A stretch of DNA of 64,000 nucleotides from Streptomyces barringtoniae (lineage in GTDB: Bacteria > Actinomycetota > Actinomycetes > Streptomycetales > Streptomycetaceae), in the NCBI RefSeq assembly GCF_020819595.1, contig NZ_JAJHNP010000010.1:62001-126000 (forward strand). The letters run 5' to 3'. Below, piece after piece: positions 25,518 to 33,911 of this stretch; position 1 is the stretch's first letter; each line of letters starts with the position of its first letter. The position numbers and the translations under genes were made by a program. A model generated the notes under the pieces. It did not search any database and was not told where the DNA came from. It saw nothing but the letters and a program-made list of their open reading frames with translations.

Positions 25518-25861
25518 GTTCCACCCCATGTCTGTTGCAACTCCCCCGGACGATGATGCCCGCCGGGCGCCCGTGGTTCCCGTCAACGGCCTTTCGAGCA
25601 CACGGTTCCGGCCACGCCACCGGCGTGCGCGCGTCCCGCCGGCGACTCAGCGCACTGGGCGTTCTCGCAGGTCGGCGGGTGGGACGTCCCGCACCGACGG
25701 CACTTGCCAGGCAGGCCTGTACCCGTTCTGGGCCCGCCCCGCACAGTCGGTGGTGCACGACGGGCGGTGCGGTCCACCCCGCACCGCCCCAGGCACCCGG
25801 CTGCCCGTCCCCACGGGGGTGGGGCGGGCGGCCTCAGGGCAACCGACACCAAGGAGCATCC
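25518..25861. other. Divergent intergenic region
   Basis: Spacer between the membrane-anchored XRE operon and the I36-type secreted protein gene. It carries both promoters. The frames here are short and read like arginine-rich noise; no RNA or long palindrome was recognised. AAGGAG at 25851-25856 is the ribosome site for the next gene. Confidence 0.4.
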
Positions 25862-26236
25862 ATGCGATTCCGCATCGCGACCGCGGCCGTCCTGACCGCG
25901 TGCGCCATGGCCGGCAGCGGCCTGGCCGTCTCCGCACAGGCCGCCTCGGCCGACACGCACGCCGCGTCGTCCGCGGCCCGCCCGACGTGTCCGTATCCGT
26001 ACGTCTGCTTCTACAACGGCAACACGATGACGGGAAAGTTCAAGGACACCGGGTACTGGCAGTCGCTCGGCGCGAGCCGCAACGCGAAGGGCGCGGTCAA
26101 CACCCGGCACGACGACGTGGCCTACGTGAGGTTCTCCAACCACCCGGCCATCTGCATGAAGCCCGGTGAGGGCTGGGCCTTCAACGGGGCGCACCCGACG
26201 CAGGTCTACATCAGCAGCTCCAGCACCTGCCACTGA
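25862..26236 (+). CDS. Secreted peptidase-inhibitor family I36-type protein
   Basis: 124 residues. Signal peptide MRFRIATAAVLTACAMAGSG, cleaved near AQA. The mature domain has the I36 / beta-gamma-crystallin-like pattern: CPYPYVCFYNGNTMTGKFKDTGYWQSLG, then NTRHDDVAYVRFSNHPAICMK and a C-terminal STCH, with cysteines spaced for disulfides. The family includes the Streptomyces metalloprotease inhibitor SMI. AAGGAG is five bases upstream of the ATG. It is divergent from the two membrane-anchored XRE genes, which could regulate it. Confidence 0.82.
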   Translation: MRFRIATAAVLTACAMAGSGLAVSAQAASADTHAASSAARPTCPYPYVCFYNGNTMTGKFKDTGYWQSLGASRNAKGAVNTRHDDVAYVRFSNHPAICMKPGEGWAFNGAHPTQVYISSSSTCH

Positions 26237-26258
26237 GGCCGTCTCGGCCCCGGCCGGT

Positions 26259-26295
26259 CCGCCCCGGCGCAGGATCCGCACCCGCGCCGGGGCGG
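26259..26295. terminator. Convergent hairpin terminator
   Basis: A perfect 12-base-pair GC stem (26259-26270 with 26284-26295) around a 13-base loop, 22 bases after the I36-type gene and 16 before the TPP enzyme stop on the other strand. Confidence 0.75.
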
Positions 26296-26311
26296 CGCCG
26301 TGCAGCACTCC

Positions 26312-27997
26312 CTAACCGAGATGCGTCGGCGCGAACATCCGCAGCACCGCCGGGAGGACGACCACCGACGGGCCCGGCGCCGCCAGCGCCTTCGCCAGGT
26401 CCTCCTCCAGGGTCTGCGGGGTCGTACGGACGCCCGGCACCCCGAAGGACTCCGCCAGCGCCACATAGTCGGGGCGCGTCAGTTCCGTCGCGGTCGGCTG
26501 GCCGAAGGCGTCCGTCATGTACTCGCGGAGGATGCCGTAGCCGCCGTCGTCGACGATCAGCCAGGTGACCGGCAGGTCGTACTGGCGGGCCGTGGCCAGT
26601 TCCGCGATCGAGTACAGCGCGCCGCCGTCGCCCGACACCGCCAGGACCGGGCGCGTGGGATCCGCGGCCGCCGCGCCCAGTGCCGCCGGGAAGCCGTAGC
26701 CGAGGCCGCCGGCGCCCTGCGCGGAGTGCATGGTGTTCGCGCCCCGGGGGTCGAAGGCCGACCACGCCCAGTACGCCAGGATCGTCATGTCCCAGAAGGA
26801 CGGGGAGCCGACGGGCAGGGCGCGCCGGACGGCTCCCAACGCCTCCTGTTCCAGGGTGAGTTCCTGGGAGGCGATGCGTTCACCGACTCGGGACAGCAGC
26901 TCCCGCACCCGCCCCGGCGCCGACTCGTCCGTGCGCTCCTCGACCGTCTCCAGCAGCGCCTGCAGGGCAAGCCGGGCGTCGGCGTGGATGCCCAGCGCCG
27001 CGTGGTTGGACTCCAGCTTGCCGAGGTCGGCCTCGACCTGGATCACTCGGCCGCGTGGCTTGAACGTGTGGTAGTTGGAGGAGAGTTCGCCCAGGCCCGA
27101 GCCGACCACCAGCAGGACGTCCGCGTCCTCCAGGAAGTCCGTCGTGAACCGGTCCTCCAGCCAGGACTGCATCGACAGCGGATGCTCCCACGGGAACGCG
27201 CCCTTGCCGCCGAAGGTCGTGACCACCGGCGCGTCCAGCCTCTCGGCCAGCGCCCTCAGCTTCCCGGAGGCGTCCGACCGTACGACCCCGCCGCCCGCGA
27301 TGATCGCCGGACGCTCGGCCCGTGACAGCAAGTCGGCCGCCACCGCCGTCAGTTCGGGACGCGGGACCAGGTCCTCGGGAGTCGCGTCCGGCGCCGTCAC
27401 CACCGGCAGGGCGGTCGGAGCCAGCAGCACGTCCTGCGGGATCTCCACCCACACCGGGCCGTGCGGTGCCGTCAGCGCCGACTTCCAGGCCGCCGCGATC
27501 GCGGAGGGGATCTGGGACTGGGTGCGGACGGTGTGGACGGACTTGACCACGCCGCGGAACGAGGCCGCCTGGTCCGGGAGTTCGTGCAGGTAGCCGTGGC
27601 GGCCGCCGCCCAGGCCGGGCGTCGGGATCTGGCTGCTGATCGCCAGGACAGGGGCGGATGCCGCCGCCGCCTCCTGCAGCGCCGCCAGTGACGTCAGCGC
27701 GCCCGGGCCGGTCGACAGCAGCAGCGGCGCCGCCTCGCCCGTCACACGGCCGTACGCGTCCGCCGCGAAGCCCGCGTTGTTCTCCACCCGCAGGCCCACA
27801 TAGCGCAGAGAGGACCTGCGCAGGGCGTCGAACATGCCGAGGGCGTGCTGGCCGGGCAGGCCGAAGACGGTCGTCGCGCCCAGCCCGGCCAGGGTCTCCA
27901 CGACCAGGTCTCCGCCGTTGCGCCCCGAAGGGGGGTTCAGTGCAGCGGTGATCTGCGCCGGCGTCGGGCGGAGTACCAGGTCGTGGTCGTGAGTCAC
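26312..27997 (-). CDS. Thiamine-pyrophosphate enzyme, acetolactate-synthase-like (candidate 2-ketoarginine decarboxylase)
   Basis: 561 residues from GTG 27997. Three domains are visible: the Pyr domain (LAGLGATTVFGLPGQHALGMFDALR; RVENNAGFAADAYGR with the catalytic Glu), the central nucleotide-fold domain (RPAIIAGGGVVRSDASGK), and the PP domain with the TPP motif GDGGALYSIAELATA and DDGGYGILREY. Streptomyces annotation usually says thiamine pyrophosphate-binding protein. Its position directly upstream of nothing but downstream of a ureohydrolase gene (24-base gap) recalls the Pseudomonas pathway in which AruI decarboxylates 2-ketoarginine to 4-guanidinobutyraldehyde. That specific role is inference. 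Confidence 0.85.
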   Translation of the reverse strand: MTHDHDLVLRPTPAQITAALNPPSGRNGGDLVVETLAGLGATTVFGLPGQHALGMFDALRRSSLRYVGLRVENNAGFAADAYGRVTGEAAPLLLSTGPGALTSLAALQEAAAASAPVLAISSQIPTPGLGGGRHGYLHELPDQAASFRGVVKSVHTVRTQSQIPSAIAAAWKSALTAPHGPVWVEIPQDVLLAPTALPVVTAPDATPEDLVPRPELTAVAADLLSRAERPAIIAGGGVVRSDASGKLRALAERLDAPVVTTFGGKGAFPWEHPLSMQSWLEDRFTTDFLEDADVLLVVGSGLGELSSNYHTFKPRGRVIQVEADLGKLESNHAALGIHADARLALQALLETVEERTDESAPGRVRELLSRVGERIASQELTLEQEALGAVRRALPVGSPSFWDMTILAYWAWSAFDPRGANTMHSAQGAGGLGYGFPAALGAAAADPTRPVLAVSGDGGALYSIAELATARQYDLPVTWLIVDDGGYGILREYMTDAFGQPTATELTRPDYVALAESFGVPGVRTTPQTLEEDLAKALAAPGPSVVVLPAVLRMFAPTHLG

Positions 27998-28020
27998 AGC
28001 TCTCGTTCCCCTAGGGAGAG

Positions 28021-28989
28021 TCAGGCGTTGCGGGCCGCCGCGATCTGGCGGCTCATGATGGTGGTCAGTTCGTAGGCCGTGTGCGAGGCCGCGACCGAGG
28101 TGATCTCCGCGTGGTCGTACGCCGGGGCGACCTCGACGACGTCCGCCGAGACCAGGTTGCACGAAGCCAGGCCGCGCAGGATCTCCAGCAGCTCCCGCGA
28201 CGTCATGCCGCCCGCCTCCGGCGTGCCCGTGCCGGGGGCGTGCGCCGGGTCGAGGCAGTCGATGTCGATGGAGATGTACAGCGGGCGGTCGCCGATGCGC
28301 TGGCGCAGCTGGTCGGCCACCTCGTCGGCGCCCCGGCGGTAGATGTCCGCGGAGGTGACGATGCCGAAGCCCATCTTCTCGTCGTCGGTGAGGTCCTGCT
28401 TGCCGTACAGCGGGCCGCGGGTGCCGACGTGGGAGAGGGCCGAGGTGTCGAGGATGCCCTCCTCCACCGCGCGGCGGAACGGGGTGCCGTGCGTGTACTC
28501 GGCGCCGAAGTACGTGTCCCAGGTGTCCAGGTGGGCGTCGAAGTGCAGCAGGGCCACCGGACCGTGCTTCTTGGCCACGCTCCTCAGCAGCGGCAGCGCG
28601 ATCGTGTGGTCGCCGCCCAGGGTCATCAGGCGGGCGCCGCTGCCGAGCAGCTCGTCCGCCGCGGCCTCGATGGTCTCGACGGCCTCGTTGATGTTGAACG
28701 GGTTCACCGCGATGTCGCCACCGTCGGCCACCTGCGCCAACGCGAACGGCGACGCGTCCTGCGCGGGGTTGTACGGGCGCAGCAGCCGGGACGCCTCGCG
28801 GATGGCGTTGCCGCCGAAGCGGGCGCCCGGCCGGTACGAGACGCCGGAGTCGAACGGCACGCCCACCACGGCGACGTCGGCGGTGCCGACCTCGTCCAGG
28901 CGGGGCAGCCGGGCGAAGGTCGCGGGACCGGCGTACCGCGGGATGCGGGAGGAGTCGACGGGGCCGCGGGGCGTCTCGTTGCTGCTCAT
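28021..28989 (-). CDS. speB: Ureohydrolase (agmatinase / guanidinobutyrase family)
   Basis: 322 residues. The binuclear manganese site of the arginase superfamily is complete: His128 in GGDHT, Asp151, His153 and Asp155 in DAHLDT, Asp242 and Asp244 in SIDIDCLDPAHAPGTGTPE. It cleaves a guanidino compound to urea plus an amine. ATG 28989 is preferred because the family starts close to SRIPRYAGPATFARLP; AGAAAGG lies upstream. The gene sits between the TPP enzyme and a sodium:solute symporter on the same strand, so the substrate is probably imported. Agmatine is the default annotation; 4-guanidinobutyrate is an equal candidate given the TPP neighbour. Confidence 0.9.
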   Translation of the reverse strand: MSSNETPRGPVDSSRIPRYAGPATFARLPRLDEVGTADVAVVGVPFDSGVSYRPGARFGGNAIREASRLLRPYNPAQDASPFALAQVADGGDIAVNPFNINEAVETIEAAADELLGSGARLMTLGGDHTIALPLLRSVAKKHGPVALLHFDAHLDTWDTYFGAEYTHGTPFRRAVEEGILDTSALSHVGTRGPLYGKQDLTDDEKMGFGIVTSADIYRRGADEVADQLRQRIGDRPLYISIDIDCLDPAHAPGTGTPEAGGMTSRELLEILRGLASCNLVSADVVEVAPAYDHAEITSVAASHTAYELTTIMSRQIAAARNA

Positions 28990-29045
28990 GATGAAATGCC
29001 TTCTTTCTTGCGCTTCGTCGCGCATGTACTGCTTTCCATACGACT

Positions 29046-30506
29046 CTACTGGTGAGCCGGGACCGGTTCGGACGCGAGTTCGGGGTTCCGTCCCGCGAGG
29101 CGTTCACGCCAGGCGGCGAGGACGGTCTCGTCGGTGGGCCTGGTCGCCAGGGAGACGGCGACGTAGGCGACGAAGGAGGCGAGCAGGCCGTAGTAGACCG
29201 GCTCGTTGGCGAGGATGCCGTAGCCCGCCATCAGGCCGATGACCGCGAGGCCGCCGACGATCACCGAGGACAGCGCACCCTGCACCGTTCCGCGCTTCCA
29301 CAGCAGGCCGCCGAGGATCGGCACGAGCAGGCCGCCGACGAGGAGGTTGTAGGCGACCGTCAGCGCCTCGACCACGTTGTTCAGGGCGATCGCGGTGCCG
29401 ATCACGGCCACGCCCATGATCAGGATGAACAGGCGGTTGCCGCCGACCTCGTCATGATCCTCGCCGTCGCGCCGTACGGCCCCCCGCAGCCTGGACCAGA
29501 TGTCGTTGTTGGCGACCGTGGCGCAGGCGATCAGGGCGCCGGAGGAGGTGGACATGACGGCGGCGAGGGCGGCGGCCAGGACCAGGCCGCGGACGCCGAC
29601 GGGGAGTTCGTCCTTGACGATGGTGGCGAAGGCGTCGTCGGGGCTGGCGAGCTTGGGGTAGAGCACCTTGGCGGCCGTGCCGATCACCGCGCCGGCGAGG
29701 GCGTACGCCAGGCAGTAGGTTCCGGCCACCGTGCCGCCCCACTTGGCGGTCTTGTCGCTGCGGGCGGTGAACACGCGCTGCCAGATGTCCTGGCCGATCA
29801 GCATGCCGAACGTGTAGATCAGGACGTAGGTGAAGATCGTCTCGCCGCCGATGCCCAGCGGGTCGAAGTACGAGGTCGGCAGCTTGGCCTTCATCTCGCC
29901 GAAGCCGCCTGCCTTGACCACGGCGATGGGCAGGAGCAGGAGCAGCACGCCGATGGTCTTCACCACGAACTGGACCATGTCGGTCAGCGTGATGGACCAC
30001 ATGCCGCCGAGGGTGGAGTAGGCGACGACGATCGAGCCGCCGAGGATGATCGCGACGGTCCGGTTCATGTCGAACAGGACGTCGAAGATCGTGGCGTAGG
30101 CGATGGTCGAGGTGACCGCCAGCATGAGGGTGTACGCCCACATGACCACGCCGGAGATGACGCCGGCCCGGCCGCCGTAGCGCAGGTCCAGCATCTCGGA
30201 GACGGTGTAGACCTTCAGGCGGGCGATGCGGGCGGAGAAGAACACCGACAGGGCGAGCAGGCCGAGGCCGATGGTGAAGACCATCCAGGCGCCGGAGAGG
30301 CCGTACTGGTAGCCGAGGCCCACGCCGCCGATGGTGGAGGCGCCGCCGAGGACGATCGCCGCCATGGTGCCGGAGTACATGGCAGGCCCCAGGCGGCGGC
30401 CCGCCACCAGGAACTCGCTCTTGGACCTGGCGCGGCGCATGCCCCACCAGCCCATGGCCAGCATGCCGGCCAGATAGACGACGATCACTGTGTAGTCGAC
30501 GGCCAT
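29046..30506 (-). CDS. Sodium:solute symporter (SSS family)
   Basis: 486 residues, about 13 transmembrane helices, beginning MAVDYTVIVVYLAGMLAMGWW. SSS family features: FLVAGRRLGPAMYSGTMAA, GGASTIGGVGLGYQYGLSG near helix 2, and the LAAALAAVMSTSSGALIACAT segment. ATG 30506 is chosen because GGAGG lies seven bases before it; the longer open frame is upstream noise. It is first in the operon with the ureohydrolase and TPP enzyme and divergent from a PucR regulator. It probably imports the nitrogen-rich substrate of that pathway with sodium. Confidence 0.9.
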   Translation of the reverse strand: MAVDYTVIVVYLAGMLAMGWWGMRRARSKSEFLVAGRRLGPAMYSGTMAAIVLGGASTIGGVGLGYQYGLSGAWMVFTIGLGLLALSVFFSARIARLKVYTVSEMLDLRYGGRAGVISGVVMWAYTLMLAVTSTIAYATIFDVLFDMNRTVAIILGGSIVVAYSTLGGMWSITLTDMVQFVVKTIGVLLLLLPIAVVKAGGFGEMKAKLPTSYFDPLGIGGETIFTYVLIYTFGMLIGQDIWQRVFTARSDKTAKWGGTVAGTYCLAYALAGAVIGTAAKVLYPKLASPDDAFATIVKDELPVGVRGLVLAAALAAVMSTSSGALIACATVANNDIWSRLRGAVRRDGEDHDEVGGNRLFILIMGVAVIGTAIALNNVVEALTVAYNLLVGGLLVPILGGLLWKRGTVQGALSSVIVGGLAVIGLMAGYGILANEPVYYGLLASFVAYVAVSLATRPTDETVLAAWRERLAGRNPELASEPVPAHQ

Positions 30507-30697
30507 GTGGGGCCCTCCTTCGCGCACATTCGGTGGCGTGTCGTGCAGATGCGGTGGGGACGCGCCGACAGCAGATCGCGGGGACATCCGCCCGTACCCG
30601 CGGCTGTCGGCCTGCCTTGACACTAGGTGGCCGGAAAGCGACTGCGAAGTGTACGTTTCATCCATATGAATGGGCGTGGATGGAGGGAACGCACACC

Positions 30698-32248
30698 ATG
30701 CCGGAGACGATCACCCCAGCGGTCCCACCGACCCCACCCGTACCGCTCTCGGCCCTGCTGGCCCGCGAGGATCTCGCCCTGCGCCAGATCGCGGGCCCGT
30801 CCGACCCCTCGATCGTGATCCACTGGGCGCACACCTCGGAGATGGCCGACCCGTACCCGTATCTGCTGGGCGGCGAGCTGCTGCTCACGGCCGGGGTGCA
30901 CGTCCCGGAGGCGGCGGGTTCGGATGGGGGCGCCCCCGGTCATGGGGGTTCCCCCGCTCGAGCGAAGTCGAGAGCGGGGGAGGATTCGAGACCGGGGGAC
31001 TACTTCGACGGCTACGTCTCCCGGATCGTCGCGGCGGGCGGCGCGGCCCTCGGCTTCGGCCTGGCCCCGGTGCACGACACGGTCCCGCGCGCCCTGGTCG
31101 CGGCCTGCGACCACCACGGCCTCCCCCTCCTGGAGGTCCCGCCCCAGACCACGTTCTCCGGCGTGGCGCGCGCGGTGTGGCAGCTGATGGCCCAGGCCCG
31201 CCTGGCCGAGCTGCGCCGCGTCACGGAGGCCCAGCAGAGCCTCGCCGCGGCGGCCTCCCGCCCCGATCCGGTGCCTTCGGTGCTGCGCCAGCTGGCCCAG
31301 CGCCTGACCGGGCACGTGGTGCTGTACGGCCCCGACGGCACCGAGGTCGCGGCGGCGGGCCGGGAGCCGGCCCAGGGGGTGCGGGGGGCGCTCGCGGAGC
31401 TGTCGGGCGTGGTGCGGCCCGCGGGGCGTACGGCGCCCAGGGCCACCTCGGCCACCGACACCGTCGGCGACACCCACCTGGCCGTCTACGCCCTCGGCGC
31501 CGGCGAGGGGTTCGTGCTCGGCGTGGCCACCCCTCGGCGCGACCCCGGGGACCACACCATCGCCTCCGTCGCCGCCGTACTGCTGTCCCTGCTGACCGGT
31601 GAGCACCACAGCGGTGCCGGTGCCGCCCGCTCCTCCGCTCTCGTACGGCTGTTGCTGGGCTCCCCGCCCGAGCAGGTGGCCCCGCTGCTCGGCACCGGAA
31701 AGTGGCTGGTCGTACACGCGCGGCCGGAGGCTCAGTCGCCCGATGCCGTCACCGCGTCAGCGCTCGGGGCCGCGCTGGGCTCGCCGCTGGTCGACCTCGG
31801 GCAGGACGTCGTACGGGTGCTGGTGCCGGGCGGACGGGTGCCGGAGCCGCAGGCCGGCTGGACGCTCGGGGTGAGCGCCACCGTTGAGGCGCCCGAGTGG
31901 CCGGCCGCCGATGGGCAGGCGGCCCGTGCGCTCGCCCGGGCCCGCGCCACCCGCACCCCCCTGATCCGGCACGGTGCCCGGCCGGGGCTGGGGGACCTGG
32001 TGCCGCGGGCGGACGCCGAGGCACACGCCGGCGCGCTGCTCGCCCCGCTCGCCGGCCGCCCCGAGCTCACCGAGACCCTGCGCAACTGGCTTTCCCTGCA
32101 CGGCAGTTGGGACCGTACGGCGGTGGCGCTGGAGGTGCACCGCAACACCGTGCGGCAGCGCATCGCCCGCTGTGCCGCCCTGTTGGACACCGACCTGGAC
32201 GATCCGGACGTGCGCATGGAGCTGTGGTTCGCGCTGCGGCAGAGCTGA
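30698..32248 (+). CDS. PucR family transcriptional regulator
   Basis: 516 residues from ATG 30698 (GGAGGG ten bases upstream). The N-terminal purine-catabolism-regulator domain (PVPLSALLAREDLALRQIAG; ADPYPYLLGGELLLTAG) is followed by a GGDEF-like middle and a C-terminal PucR helix-turn-helix (TLRNWLSLHGSWDRTAVALE, then VHRNTVRQRIARCAALLD). PucR proteins typically activate nitrogen-scavenging genes on binding a pathway intermediate, and this one is divergent from the symporter-ureohydrolase-TPP operon. Residues about 75-100 (GGAPGHGGSPARAKSRAGED) are encoded by an inserted nested hairpin repeat and interrupt the N-terminal domain; the frame is kept. Confidence 0.88.
   Translation: MPETITPAVPPTPPVPLSALLAREDLALRQIAGPSDPSIVIHWAHTSEMADPYPYLLGGELLLTAGVHVPEAAGSDGGAPGHGGSPARAKSRAGEDSRPGDYFDGYVSRIVAAGGAALGFGLAPVHDTVPRALVAACDHHGLPLLEVPPQTTFSGVARAVWQLMAQARLAELRRVTEAQQSLAAAASRPDPVPSVLRQLAQRLTGHVVLYGPDGTEVAAAGREPAQGVRGALAELSGVVRPAGRTAPRATSATDTVGDTHLAVYALGAGEGFVLGVATPRRDPGDHTIASVAAVLLSLLTGEHHSGAGAARSSALVRLLLGSPPEQVAPLLGTGKWLVVHARPEAQSPDAVTASALGAALGSPLVDLGQDVVRVLVPGGRVPEPQAGWTLGVSATVEAPEWPAADGQAARALARARATRTPLIRHGARPGLGDLVPRADAEAHAGALLAPLAGRPELTETLRNWLSLHGSWDRTAVALEVHRNTVRQRIARCAALLDTDLDDPDVRMELWFALRQS
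30933..30998. repeat. Nested hairpin repeat inserted in frame in the PucR gene
   Basis: Outer arms CCCCCGGTC (30933-30941) and GACCGGGGG (30990-30998) enclose inner arms CCCCCGCTC (30951-30959) and GAGCGGGGG (30972-30980) around the 12-base loop GAGCGAAGTCGA. The span is 66 bases, or 22 codons. The inner hairpin recurs at 46844-46873. Elements with this GAGCGAAG core are, from memory, widespread short repeats in Streptomyces. Confidence 0.85.
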
Positions 32249-32323
32249 CCGGCGGCACGTGAGCCCCGTCCCAGCGGCCGATATGCCGAGGACGCCCGCG
32301 GCGCGCTGCCTCACAATGGGGGC

Positions 32324-33112
32324 ATGCCGATACCCGGGACACCCAGCCGCGCCCAGCTCGTCGACCACCTGGTGAGGACCCGTATCGCGGGGGACGTCGC
32401 CACACCCCGCGAGAACAACCTCTCCCACTACCGTCAGCTCGCCAACGGTGTCCGCAACTTCTGGCTCGGCCTGGAGCTGGGCGACCGCTGGACGGACGAG
32501 CAGGACGTGCTCGCGGTGATGGCCGAAAGAGTCGGCGTCAACGACGATCCCGAGTACCGGTACGGACAGGACACCATCGACCCCGAGCTGACCGTGGACG
32601 CGCTGGAGCGGATGGCGGCGCGGCTGCGCAAGGCGGCCGAGGACCGGCAGCGGGTGCTGTTCGCGACCGGCCACCCGGGCGGTCTGCTGGACGTGCACCG
32701 GGCCACGGCCGCCGCGCTGCGCACGGCCGGCTGCGAGATCGTGGTCATCCCGGACGGGCTGCAGACGGACGAGGGGTACGTCATGCAGTTCGCGGACGTC
32801 GCGGTGCTGGAGCACGGGGCGACGCTCTGGCACACCCACTCCGGGGAGCCGATGCGGGCCGTTCTGACGGGACTTGAGCGCGAGGGACGGCCCCTGCCGG
32901 ACCTGGTCGTCGCCGACCACGGGTGGGCCGGCTACGCGGGGCAGCACGGCCTGGACTCGATGGGATACGCCGACTGCAACGACCCGGCGCTGTTCCTCGC
33001 CGAGTCCGAGGGCACCCTCCAGGTCGTCGTACCGCTCGACGACCACGTGGTGAGCCCCCGTCACTACGACCCGATGACGGCGTATTTGCTGGCGGAGGCG
33101 GGCCTTTCCTGA
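32324..33112 (+). CDS. Conserved actinobacterial protein, annotated as phosphatase
   Basis: 262 residues, ATG 32324, no ribosome site (probably leaderless). Cytoplasmic. Visible conserved segments: TPRENNLSHYRQLANGVRNFWLGLELGDRW, then VLFATGHPGGLLDVHRATAAALR, LWHTHSGEPM, DLVVADHGWAGYAGQ and a PLDDHVVSPRHYDPM end. The several His/Asp motifs (ATGHPGG, HTHSGE, ADHGWAG) look like a metal or nucleotide site. Streptomyces homologues are called phosphatase; I do not know a demonstrated substrate. It stands alone between PucR and a terminator. Confidence 0.65.
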   Translation: MPIPGTPSRAQLVDHLVRTRIAGDVATPRENNLSHYRQLANGVRNFWLGLELGDRWTDEQDVLAVMAERVGVNDDPEYRYGQDTIDPELTVDALERMAARLRKAAEDRQRVLFATGHPGGLLDVHRATAAALRTAGCEIVVIPDGLQTDEGYVMQFADVAVLEHGATLWHTHSGEPMRAVLTGLEREGRPLPDLVVADHGWAGYAGQHGLDSMGYADCNDPALFLAESEGTLQVVVPLDDHVVSPRHYDPMTAYLLAEAGLS

Positions 33113-33142
33113 CCTGCTCCTGAACGCCGTCCGCCGACGCGG

Positions 33143-33176
33143 CACTGTGCGGCCCCGCACGCGGAGCCGCACAGTG
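33143..33176. terminator. Convergent hairpin terminator
   Basis: A perfect 11-base-pair stem (33143-33153 with 33166-33176) with a 12-base GC loop, between the phosphatase-like gene and the convergent GW-2 gene. Confidence 0.7.
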
Positions 33177-33196
33177 TGGGCGCGATCAGCACCGGA

Positions 33197-33652
33197 TCAG
33201 CTGCTGCTGCCGCTGCTGTTGCTCATGCCGCTGGTACTGCTGTTGCCGCTGCTACTGCTGCTGCTTCGGCTGGTGTTGTTACTGCTGGTGTTGCCGCTGC
33301 TGCTGGTGCTGCTCTTGCCGCTGTTGCTGCTGCTGTTGCTCCAGCCACCGTTGCCGTTGCCCCAGTTGCCGTTGCCCCAGTTGCCGTTGCCCCAGTTGCC
33401 GTTGCCCCAGCCCCAGCCCCAGCCACCCCAGCGGCCGCCCCAGCCCCAGCCCCAGCCGCCGCGGTGGTGGCGACGGTGGTGCCAACCCCAACCCCAGCCA
33501 CAACCACAGTCAACGAGCCGGCTGTGGACACTGAGGTTGTGCTGTGCGGGGGCCGCCGAGGCGGTACCCGCCGTGCCGATCGCGGCTCCGCCCGCCAGCA
33601 GGAAGCCTGCTGTGGACATCACGACGTAACGCTTGATGCGCTGTGCTCGCAT
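33197..33652 (-). CDS. Secreted glycine/tryptophan-repeat protein (GW-2)
   Basis: 151 residues. Signal peptide MRAQRIKRYVVMSTAGFLLAGG, cleaved near ASA-APAQHNLSVHSRLVD. Then a CGCGWGWGWHHRRHHRGG cap, Gly/Trp blocks, four GNGNW-type repeats, and a C-terminal half made almost wholly of Ser, Asn, Gly and Thr. The layout (signal, short spacer, Trp/Gly block) matches GW-1 at 4022, but GW-2 adds a His/Arg patch, two cysteines before the block and a Ser-rich tail. No known domain. A surface-bound or self-associating polymer, or a metal-binding His patch, is possible; function is unknown. Confidence 0.75.
   Translation of the reverse strand: MRAQRIKRYVVMSTAGFLLAGGAAIGTAGTASAAPAQHNLSVHSRLVDCGCGWGWGWHHRRHHRGGWGWGWGGRWGGWGWGWGNGNWGNGNWGNGNWGNGNGGWSNSSSNSGKSSTSSSGNTSSNNTSRSSSSSSGNSSTSGMSNSSGSSS
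33360..33404. repeat. Three tandem 15-base repeats inside GW-2
   Basis: CCCCAGTTGCCGTTG occurs exactly three times in a row (33360-33374, 33375-33389, 33390-33404), with a nine-base partial copy before and two CCCCAG units after. In the coding sense each unit gives five residues of the Gly-Asn-Gly-Asn-Trp type, so copy number can change in frame. Confidence 0.85.
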
Positions 33653-33911
33653 GGGAAGCTACCCTTCTGTTTCCATCATTTCCCGCGGCTCCACGAGGAA
33701 GACACGGGGCGGATGGTCGGCGCCGTGCTCACTGAGGGGGACGTCACGGCGCGCTCTTCAGGTGTCACCGCAGAGGATTGACTGCACGGACGTCGCCGCC
33801 GACGTCTGCCGTTCCAGGGACCCGGAAACCGTCGGACGGTCACACCGTGTACTGCGGCGCTCACTCATCGAGACTAGTGCCACTTCGGCCACTCGGCACC
33901 TCGAGGCAACA

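Noticed and set aside
30951..30980. Hairpin in PucR read as a terminator
   Set aside because: It lies within an intact coding frame with downstream conserved domains, and the same element occurs in desF, so a mobile repeat is the better explanation.
33147..33629. Leucine/proline-rich plus-strand frame opposite GW-2
   Set aside because: Mirror of the Gly/Trp/Ser repeats on the other strand; no signal peptide or ribosome site.
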